Of a stretch of DNA of 64,000 bases, positions 52,161 through 64,000 are shown one piece after another; positions within the stretch are counted from its first letter, which is position 1; each line of letters opens with the position of its first letter. A model generated the notes under the pieces. That model was not told the origin of the DNA and made no database searches. It was given only the letters and a program-made list of their open reading frames with translations. The translations under genes were made by a program, and so were the position numbers. Source of the DNA: a gamma proteobacterium L18 (GTDB taxonomy: Bacteria; Pseudomonadota; Gammaproteobacteria; Pseudomonadales; Pseudomonadaceae); NCBI GenBank assembly GCA_000497835.1, contig KI547169.1:230616-294615 (forward strand). Direction: 5' to 3'.

Positions 52161-53998
52161 GGTTCCTTCCCTCCAGTACGACGCATATCGACCGTCGGCC
52201 CATCGAACACCTGCTCCAGGCGGGGGCGCAGCAAAGGCGCGCGGCCATCCGCGCCACGCAACCGTTCATAGCTGCCTTCGCTCATCCCCTGCAAAGCGGC
52301 CTGTCCACGGACAATGGTGGGTCGCAGGAACACCATGAGATTGGTCTTCTCCTGCACCTCGCTGCGCCAGCGAAACAGGCCACCCAGCCACGGGATATTG
52401 CGCAGCAGCGGCACGCCCGACGCCTGGTGGCGAACGCTGTCCTTCATCAGGCCACCGATGACGATGATCTCGCCGTCATCCACCAGGATGGTGCTTTTGA
52501 GCGACCGCTTGTTGGTGATCAGGTCTTTGGTGCCGGCCGACGCGGCGGCAATCTCCGAGCTCTCCTGCTCCACTTCCAGGCGCAGCGTGGCACCTTCATT
52601 GATGTGCGGCAGAATCTTCAGGCTGATGCCCACATCCTTGCGCTCCACGGTGGTGAAGGGGTTGTCGGCGCCGTTGCCCGAGGTGGTGTAGGAACCCGTC
52701 TGGAACGGCACGTTCTGACCCACCAGGATTTCCGCTGGCTGATTGTCCAGGGTCAGCAGGCTGGGCGTGGACAGCAGGTTGTTATGGCTGCTGCTGGCCA
52801 GGGCACTGACCAGCACACCGAAGCGGTCACTGCCGGCGCCCAGCACCACGCCCTCGGGCAAACTCAGTTCGCCTTTGCCCAGCAACGAGCCGATGCTGAT
52901 ACCGGTGCCCGGAAAATTGATCGCACCGCCTGCATTGCCGCTGTTGAAGGCCCACTGCACGCCCAGCGCCTCTTTGACATCGCCGGACATTTCAACGATG
53001 GCAGCGTGAATCAGCACTTGGGCGCGAGGCAGGTCCAGTTGCTCGACAATGCGCGCCAACATGTTCAGCTGTGCGGGTTCGGCGATCAGCACCAGCGCAT
53101 TCTGGCTCTGGTCGGCCCGCACCAGCACCTCACCCGCCGCCTTCATGGTGGCCTTGCCTGCGCCGGCCGGTACGGCCTGGCCCATCTGCTGGGCAATGCC
53201 ATCCAGCACCTGCGCCAATTGCGTCGCGTCGCCATGGCGCAGCCGCACCACCCGCGAGTTGTCGGTCTTGTGGCTGGCATCGGTGTCCAGTGAGCGTGCC
53301 AGCCGTGCCAGACGCTCACGCGCAGGCGCCGTGCCGATGATGATCAAGCGGTTGCTGCGCGGGTCGGCGATCACCTGGCTGCCGGCCTCCCCAGCCGCCT
53401 TGGTCAAGGACTGCTCCATGACCTTGGCCACATCGGTCGCCAGCCCCAGCCGCAGTTCGATCACGTCATGAGCCAGATGCTCGCCCGTGTCCAGGCGCTG
53501 GACGATGCCTACCAGGCGCTCCACGTTACGCGCCGCGTCGGTGATCACCAGGGCATTGGCCGAAGCCGAAGGGCCGAGGTAGCCGTTGGCGGAGATCAAC
53601 GGGCGCAGCAAGCTGCTTAAGTCGGCGGCACTGGCCGCACCCAAGGGCACCACGCGGGTGACGAACTGGCTACGGGCCCCGCTGCCGGAGCGCGCCTTGG
53701 CCTCGGCGGCGGGCACGATCAGCAGTTGCTGGCCGTCGGCGACAGCGGCAAAGCCGTGGGTATCGAGCACTGAATAGAACAGTTCGCGCACCCCGGCCCG
53801 GTCAAGCTCGCGGTCGGAGTGCACGGTAATACGCCCTTTGACTCGCGCGTCGAGCACCACCGTGGTCCCCAGGATGGTCGACATTTCCTGCACCACGTCA
53901 CGCAACTCGGCATCCTGCATGCTCAGGTACCAGCGCTCTTCATCGGCCATGCACCAGGGGGCGATGCTCAGCGCGGCCGCGCAGATCCAGCGCCTCAT
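52157..53998 (-). CDS. gspD: Type II secretion secretin GspD
   Basis: GspD forms the outer-membrane secretin. The 613-residue precursor has a signal peptide MRRWICAAALSIAPWCMA, cleaved before DEERW. The N0 and KH-like N1-N3 domains follow (about 25-320), then the secretin core: VGQNVPFQTGSYTTSGN, TLRLEVEQESSEIA and SLKSTILVDDGEIIVIGGLM near 505-525, and NIPWLGGLFR. No GspS pilotin is encoded nearby, and the C-terminal tail after the core is short. The ATG at 53998 overlaps the gspC stop (ATGA); an upstream extension would overlap gspC without adding family sequence. Confidence 0.95.
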   Translation of the reverse strand: MRRWICAAALSIAPWCMADEERWYLSMQDAELRDVVQEMSTILGTTVVLDARVKGRITVHSDRELDRAGVRELFYSVLDTHGFAAVADGQQLLIVPAAEAKARSGSGARSQFVTRVVPLGAASAADLSSLLRPLISANGYLGPSASANALVITDAARNVERLVGIVQRLDTGEHLAHDVIELRLGLATDVAKVMEQSLTKAAGEAGSQVIADPRSNRLIIIGTAPARERLARLARSLDTDASHKTDNSRVVRLRHGDATQLAQVLDGIAQQMGQAVPAGAGKATMKAAGEVLVRADQSQNALVLIAEPAQLNMLARIVEQLDLPRAQVLIHAAIVEMSGDVKEALGVQWAFNSGNAGGAINFPGTGISIGSLLGKGELSLPEGVVLGAGSDRFGVLVSALASSSHNNLLSTPSLLTLDNQPAEILVGQNVPFQTGSYTTSGNGADNPFTTVERKDVGISLKILPHINEGATLRLEVEQESSEIAAASAGTKDLITNKRSLKSTILVDDGEIIVIGGLMKDSVRHQASGVPLLRNIPWLGGLFRWRSEVQEKTNLMVFLRPTIVRGQAALQGMSEGSYERLRGADGRAPLLRPRLEQVFDGPTVDMRRTGGKEP

Positions 53999-54465
53999 GG
54001 TGGCGGCCCTGGGTGCAGGTGACGCTGGGGTGGCAGGCCGGGCGCGCGGGCAGCAAGCCAGGGTGGCGCGCTGGCCAGGCTCAGCACCTGCTCCCGACGG
54101 CCGTGCCACAGCACCGCCCGTCCAGGCTCGACGCGACGCAGTATCGCGCCCGATGGCAGCCTGTCCCCTACCCGGTAGAAGCCTTCATGACCGTTGCCGC
54201 TGATCAGCGCACGGCCCTGACCAGAACGTTCGGCCACTATCGCCCGCACCACATGGGGGGCGCTGCCTGCCGCAGGTACAGGGCCCAGGCCAAACAGCGT
54301 GGCGATGCCGGCGCCGTCAAAGGCACTGGACGCAGGTACAGGCGCTGGCAACGCCGTCGAGATCGGCCGCTGACGCAACCGGTACTCCTGACTGGCTTGC
54401 CACCCGGCCCAGATCAGCACCAGCAGCGGGGCCAGCCACTTGAGCAACACCTGCGGCCAGGCCAT
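53995..54465 (-). CDS. gspC: Type II secretion inner-membrane protein GspC, short form
   Basis: GspC links the inner-membrane platform to the secretin and helps choose substrates. The 156-residue protein has one membrane helix at about 9-22 (KWLAPLLVLIWAGWQASQ) and a homology-region domain (ATLFGLGPVPA, VRAIVAERSGQGRALISG, YRVGDRLPSGAILRRVEPGRAVL). It ends soon after, without the PDZ or coiled-coil region of larger GspC proteins. Its ATG overlaps the stop of the upstream cytochrome b561 gene by one base, so that cytochrome belongs to the operon. Confidence 0.87.
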   Translation of the reverse strand: MAWPQVLLKWLAPLLVLIWAGWQASQEYRLRQRPISTALPAPVPASSAFDGAGIATLFGLGPVPAAGSAPHVVRAIVAERSGQGRALISGNGHEGFYRVGDRLPSGAILRRVEPGRAVLWHGRREQVLSLASAPPWLAARAPGLPPQRHLHPGPPP

Positions 54466-54974
54466 CAGTACCACATCCTCCGCAGCACCGGGGTGCGGCG
54501 CCACTGGTGGAACAGGACGGCGGCCACATGCAGCGTCACCAGGAGGCCTAGCACCACGCAGGCATATCGATGAATGCCGTGAAACAGCGTCAACAGCGCA
54601 GGATCGGTCACCGGTTGGGCAAAGCTGATGACGTCGAATATCCGGATCTGGCGATCCATCATGATGATGCCGGTCAGCAGTACCAGCGCACTGACGGCGT
54701 ACAGGCCCAGATGGGCATGGCGCGCCAGCGCCCCCTTCAGGCCAGGCGCGTGCAGGCGCTGGTGACGATGACGCCAGGCCAGCAGCATGCGCAACGCGAA
54801 CAGGGGTGTCAGCAGCGCCGTCAGCGATACGTTGAGGGCGCTGATACGCGCCTCGGTCGCCACTGCCAGGTCCGCGAAAGCGACCAGAAAGCCGCTGCAC
54901 AGCGCCCAGACAATGACGGCTGCAGACAGCCAATGCAGCGTTATCTGCAGGGGGGTATAGGAGCGTGCGTTCAT
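54465..54974 (-). CDS. Cytochrome b561 family protein (coupled to gspC)
   Basis: The 169-residue protein is a four-helix di-heme b561-type inner-membrane cytochrome. Likely heme ligands are His14 (TLHWLSAAVIVWALC), a His in LARHAHLGLYAVSALVLLTG, and the pair in LFHGIHRYACVVLGLLVTLHVAAVLFH. It is paralogous to the gene at 45046-45555. I chose the ATG at 54974, which gives the same length and N-terminus as the paralogue; a TTG six codons earlier is possible. Its TGA overlaps the gspC ATG. Placement between an LPMO gene and the secretion genes hints at a redox role linked to the secreted enzyme, which is inference. Confidence 0.9.
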   Translation of the reverse strand: MNARSYTPLQITLHWLSAAVIVWALCSGFLVAFADLAVATEARISALNVSLTALLTPLFALRMLLAWRHRHQRLHAPGLKGALARHAHLGLYAVSALVLLTGIIMMDRQIRIFDVISFAQPVTDPALLTLFHGIHRYACVVLGLLVTLHVAAVLFHQWRRTPVLRRMWY

Positions 54975-55032
54975 CAGGTTCGACTCAGACAAGAGCCGGG
55001 CGAACCATCGCCCGGCGATTCAGCGATCACGA

Positions 55033-56490
55033 TCAGAGCATTTCCCAGGCGGACTGCCAGGCATGCCCGACACCCGGCGCGTAGTGCACGGGGGAAGTGT
55101 TCCGACACCACGGTGCGACCTGGTCTGACAGGCAGCGATAGACCTTGCCGTCTGTCTGCAGCACCGTGGTGCCACCTTTGTAGTGCTCCACGCCCTCGCC
55201 GTAGACATACTCGTAATCCCCGCCACCGGCCTCACCGGTCAGGGTCACGTCCTGCAGGGCCTGCAGGTTGATGCGGCCGTCATCACTGCGCGCCAGCAAC
55301 TTGACCTGGTGCGGGCCGGGCGCCGAACGCACGGCGATACTCAGCGGCGCCGTGGTGCCGTCGACGATCTGCCGGGCAGTGCCGACGGCCTTGTGCTGGG
55401 CATCGAAAACCGTGACTTCGACATTCAGCGTGCGGTTGGTGGCCACCTTCAGGTCGACATCGACGCGGCCCTGCTGCAGTTCGTACTCGGGCAGCAGGTC
55501 CTCAAGGCGCGCGTAGGCTCCCGGGTCCCCTACCAGCTGGAAGTCCATCTGATAGCTGACCACGCCGCTTTCGGGCTGGGCATAGAACAGGTTCATGCCA
55601 CGCTGGGCCTCGATCTGCCCTTCAGCGTTGCGCTGACCCGCACGCACCAGTGGCTGCGCGGCGTTGAGCTTGTGCGCCAGCGCCAGGCTCCAGTTGTCCT
55701 GGTGACCCAGCTCATTACTGTCGATGGCCAGGGAGACCGAGTACGGCGCGCTTTCGCCGCTGTCGGTGAATGCCCGTGCGGTCACCACGTCACCGGCGAT
55801 CAACGACGGCAGCGGCGCGAAGGAGCCGACGTTTTTCCAGCCATCGTCGTAGGGGTCGGTCTGGATATCCACGTCCACCGCGTTGTAGAACGCATTGGCG
55901 GTGTCGTTGACGGTCCACACGCCATAGATCACGTGGTAGCCCTGGCGGTCGGCAGGCAGGGTGCACTGATGTTTCTGCGCCAGGTCCCCGGGGTTGGCGT
56001 TTGAACCTCCGGTGGGGAAGCCGCCATCGAATGCCACGGTACAGAAGGGTGTCAGGTCGAAGCTGGCACGAGTGAGAGGTTCATTGGGGTTCCAGCCCAC
56101 CCGGGTGATGAAGTATTCCCAGCCGGTGGTGGAATGCGCGGTGGTGAAACGCCAGTCGAAGGCGATCTCACGCTCGGTGATCTCGGTTTTGTGCCAACGG
56201 GTTGCCGATTGGGCATCCATGGCACCGAAACGCTCGATGCCGCTGGCCAGTTTGCCGTCCGCCGGGCCGGTGGCCGGGAAGCCCTTGAGTGTCTCGCCGA
56301 CGCTGTGCGGCTCGTACTGGGCGCCACCGCAATCGGTGTTGAGGCGGTCCTGGCAAAGCTTGGCACGCGAAGGTGGGAAACTCATGTAGCCGTGAGCGGC
56401 GGCTTGTTGGCTGGCCAGCAGCGCAGTGCAGGCAGTGGCCAGGAGAGCCGCGCCAACCAGCGCGGCCCTGGGTTGCAAGGCGAATTTCAT
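55033..56490 (-). CDS. GbpA-like chitin-binding lytic polysaccharide monooxygenase (AA10)
   Basis: The 485-residue precursor is a secreted copper enzyme that should cleave chitin or bind N-acetylglucosamine surfaces. The signal peptide ends at AAA-HGYMSFPPSR, so His33 becomes the N-terminal copper ligand; His119 in FTTAHSTTGWEYF is the second. The AA10 domain (33 to about 215) is followed by two GbpA-type middle domains (about 225-425) and a C-terminal CBM5/12 module (about 432-485) with VYRCLSDQVAPWC and aromatic residues. P. aeruginosa CbpD and Vibrio GbpA are T2SS substrates, so this is the likely cargo of the adjoining gsp system. A strong ribosome site GGGAGG is buried in a hairpin. Confidence 0.93.
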   Translation of the reverse strand: MKFALQPRAALVGAALLATACTALLASQQAAAHGYMSFPPSRAKLCQDRLNTDCGGAQYEPHSVGETLKGFPATGPADGKLASGIERFGAMDAQSATRWHKTEITEREIAFDWRFTTAHSTTGWEYFITRVGWNPNEPLTRASFDLTPFCTVAFDGGFPTGGSNANPGDLAQKHQCTLPADRQGYHVIYGVWTVNDTANAFYNAVDVDIQTDPYDDGWKNVGSFAPLPSLIAGDVVTARAFTDSGESAPYSVSLAIDSNELGHQDNWSLALAHKLNAAQPLVRAGQRNAEGQIEAQRGMNLFYAQPESGVVSYQMDFQLVGDPGAYARLEDLLPEYELQQGRVDVDLKVATNRTLNVEVTVFDAQHKAVGTARQIVDGTTAPLSIAVRSAPGPHQVKLLARSDDGRINLQALQDVTLTGEAGGGDYEYVYGEGVEHYKGGTTVLQTDGKVYRCLSDQVAPWCRNTSPVHYAPGVGHAWQSAWEML

Positions 56491-56497
56491 TTTCGTA

Positions 56498-56525
56498 CCT
56501 CCCTGTTCAAATCTGAAGAGGGAGG
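56498..56525 (-). promoter_or_regulatory. Hairpin sequestering the LPMO ribosome-binding site
   Basis: Read on the minus strand, CCTCCCT pairs with AGGGAGG (seven pairs). After a C-C mismatch, TTCA pairs with TGAA around a GATT tetraloop. The right arm is the Shine-Dalgarno itself, seven bases before the ATG. The symmetry suggests selection for control of translation, by temperature, a small RNA or an RNA-binding protein such as Rsm or Hfq. Confidence 0.7.
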
Positions 56526-56598
56526 AGTCTAAGAAACGCTGTAGGAACAGGCTGTCAGACGATTCCTAAAATACAGGTGGAATCTTCTGAAGCCATGC

Positions 56599-57663
56599 TT
56601 ACTGGTGGTACTGCGCCGAGAACTCATGCACGGCGTTGATGAACGCGCCCGCATGCTCCGGGTCCACTTCCGGGGTGATGCCATGGCCCAGGTTGAACAC
56701 ATGGCCGGTGCCATTACCGTAGCTGGCCAGGATGCGCGCCACTTCAGCACGGATGGCTTCGGGCTTGGCGTACAGCACGGTCGGGTCCATGTTGCCCTGC
56801 AGGGCCACCTTGTTGCCCACGCGGCGACGGGCTTCGCCCAGGTCGCACGTCCAGTCCAGGCCCAGCGCGTCGGCGCCGGCGTCGGCGATGCTTTCCAGCC
56901 ACAGGCCGCCGTTCTTGGTGAACAGGATGACCGGCACTTTGCGGCCTTCGTGTTCGCGGATCAGGCCGCTGACGATTTTCTTCATGTAGGCCAGCGAGAA
57001 CTCCTGGTACGCCGCGGCCGACAGGTTGCCGCCCCAGGTATCGAAGATCTGCACGGCCTGGGCGCCAGCCAGGATCTGACCGTTGAGGTAGCTGGTGACC
57101 GACTGGGCCAGCTTGTCCAGCAGCAGGTGCATGGCGTGCGGGTTGTCGTAGAGCATGGCCTTGGTCTTGCGGAAGTCTTTCGACGAGCCGCCTTCCACCA
57201 TGTAGGTGGCCAGGGTCCACGGGCTGCCCGAGAAGCCGATCAGCGGCACGCGGCCGTTGAGCTCGCGGCGGATGGTGCTGACGGCGTCCATCACGTAGCC
57301 CAGGTCCTTTTGCGGATCAGGGATCGGCAGGGCTTCGATGTCGGCCAGGGTGCTGACCACTTTCTTGAAGCGCGGGCCTTCGCCGGTCTCGAAGTACAGG
57401 CCCTGGCCCATGGCGTCGGGGATGGTGAGGATGTCGGAGAACAGGATGGCAGCATCCAGCGGGTAGCGTTCCAGCGGTTGCATCGTGACTTCGCAGGCGA
57501 ACGCCGGGTTCATGCACAGGCTCATGAAATCACCGGCCTTGGCGCGGCTGGCGCGGTATTCAGGCAGGTAGCGACCGGCCTGACGCATCATCCAAACGGG
57601 GGTGACGTCGACGGGTTGCTTGAGCAGGGCACGAAGGAAACGGTCGTTCTTCAGGGCAGTCAT
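56599..57663 (-). CDS. hemE: Uroporphyrinogen decarboxylase
   Basis: HemE decarboxylates the four acetate side chains of uroporphyrinogen III to give coproporphyrinogen III in heme synthesis, in the cytoplasm. The 354-residue protein shows the family signatures [16 protein letters not shown] (about 22-37) and [17 protein letters not shown] (about 140-156). The ATG at 57663 gives the standard length; the frame is open further upstream through the REPIN but without homology. It lies downstream of gltBD on the same strand, separated by a terminator and a REPIN, so it is probably transcribed on its own. Confidence 0.96.
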   Translation of the reverse strand: MTALKNDRFLRALLKQPVDVTPVWMMRQAGRYLPEYRASRAKAGDFMSLCMNPAFACEVTMQPLERYPLDAAILFSDILTIPDAMGQGLYFETGEGPRFKKVVSTLADIEALPIPDPQKDLGYVMDAVSTIRRELNGRVPLIGFSGSPWTLATYMVEGGSSKDFRKTKAMLYDNPHAMHLLLDKLAQSVTSYLNGQILAGAQAVQIFDTWGGNLSAAAYQEFSLAYMKKIVSGLIREHEGRKVPVILFTKNGGLWLESIADAGADALGLDWTCDLGEARRRVGNKVALQGNMDPTVLYAKPEAIRAEVARILASYGNGTGHVFNLGHGITPEVDPEHAGAFINAVHEFSAQYHQ

Positions 57664-57710
57664 GGGAGCATCCGGCAGATAAGTGCCAGCATTTTCCCAG
57701 ACTGGAACGC

Positions 57711-57738
57711 AAAAGGCACGGCGTGCGCCGTGCCTTTT
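57711..57738 (-). terminator. Terminator after gltBD
   Basis: AAAAGGCACGGCG (57711-57723) and CGCCGTGCCTTTT (57726-57738) form a perfect 13-pair stem with a two-base loop. On the minus strand the stem ends in a T run. It separates gltBD from hemE and could act in both directions. Confidence 0.85.
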
Positions 57739-57754
57739 ATCTATCGGGGCGATT

Positions 57755-57843
57755 TGTGGGACCGGGCAAAGCTCGGGAAGGCCGCACCGCGTAGTCACTG
57801 GGACTGCGCGGTGCCTGTTTCCCGAGCTTCGCCCGGTCCCACA
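57755..57843. repeat. REPIN (type E), short form
   Basis: Outer arms TGTGGGACCGGGC and GCCCGGTCCCACA, each running on into AAGCTCGGGA or its complement with one mismatch, enclose an inner inverted repeat GCACCGCG/CGCGGTGC. It is the same family as 36806-37045 but with an 89-base span. It lies directly after the gltD stop. Confidence 0.9.
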
Positions 57844-57851
57844 GGGGGGTA

Positions 57852-59279
<1,428 letters not shown>

Positions 59280-59302
59280 TCATCAACTTCTTCAGGCGCA
59301 TA

Positions 59303-63751
<4,449 letters not shown>

Positions 63752-64000
63752 AGACACTTTCTCACCAGGCTGCCCCCTTGGGGGACAAATTTCTTTTCAA
63801 TTCAACCGCTTACCAACCGCGCCGAACGTACGCCAGCTTTGCAGGGGCAAAAGGGAGGTCATTGTACACAGCGACAGGGTCGCCCACAAATTTGCGCGGC
63901 GACTCCGCACAAAATCATGTCGCAATTCTATAAGTTTTAAGCAAGGTGTTGTGGTAGCAACGATGCTTGAGTCTGAAGCTTATCAGCCTGGACTGCAATG
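63752..64000 (-). other. gltB upstream region and possible end of the next minus-strand gene
   Basis: The 250 bases before gltB hold its leader with a CCCCC/GGGGG palindrome at about 63773-63784, near the ribosome-binding site. At the window edge a minus-strand frame is open from 64000 to a TAA at 63937-63939 (ending QADKLQTQASLLPQHLA). It could be the tail of an upstream gene, but 20 codons are too few to decide. Confidence 0.3.

Overview
The window is a high-GC (mostly >60%) stretch of a Pseudomonas chromosome. The basis is gene content and order: waaF-waaC-waaG-waaP with LPS kinases, glnE, aceEF, a dipA-like phosphodiesterase, msrA, then an acyl-CoA dehydrogenase, a K+/H+ antiporter, mscK, selO, a ParA-like ATPase, and hemE-gltD-gltB. 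From memory this follows the P. aeruginosa PA5006-PA5036 order, while rlmJ beside msrA and the lack of ilvE between waaF and glnE recall P. putida. The many REP/REPIN elements (at least five sequence families) suit the P. putida/P. fluorescens lineage. No species call is possible from the sequence alone.

Layout. 0.1-7.1 kb: a minus-strand LPS core operon (two heptosyltransferases, one glucosyltransferase, four kinase-like proteins) with almost every gene overlapping the next. 7.2-10.2 kb: glnE. 10.2-15.3 kb: aceE-aceF behind two palindromes that look like RccR/HexR-type operators; AceF has three lipoyl domains. 15.3-19 kb: a possible structured RNA, a GAF-PAS-GGDEF-EAL protein with a degenerate GGDEF, and msrA. 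19.1-25.9 kb: rlmJ and the divergent putP/putA pair with an array of PutA-type GTTGCA operators. 26-35.5 kb: a small membrane protein, acyl-CoA dehydrogenase, antiporter, MscK and SelO; selO has a long hairpin over its ribosome-binding site. 35.6-45 kb: a patchwork of small accessory genes (orphan protein, trxC, orphan ParA, a truncated gene, a toxin-antitoxin pair, chemoreceptor, LysR/MFS pair, a PBECR2-type nuclease fragment, and a small protein behind an elaborate structured leader). 45-56.5 kb: an accessory type II secretion cluster (gspC to gspM) flanked by two paralogous cytochrome b561 genes and preceded by a GbpA-like lytic polysaccharide monooxygenase (LPMO). 56.6-63.8 kb: hemE, gltD and gltB.

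The most interesting unit is the LPMO - b561 - gspCDEFGHIJKLM - b561 block. It reads as a dedicated secretion line for a chitin-active copper enzyme with membrane electron carriers built into the operon: the first b561 stop overlaps the gspC start, and the LPMO Shine-Dalgarno sits in a near-perfect hairpin. The next best candidates are the folded leader at 44.4-44.6 kb, which can form two mutually exclusive helices, and the start-site hairpin of selO. All functional statements are inferred from protein motifs and context read by eye; no database search was run.
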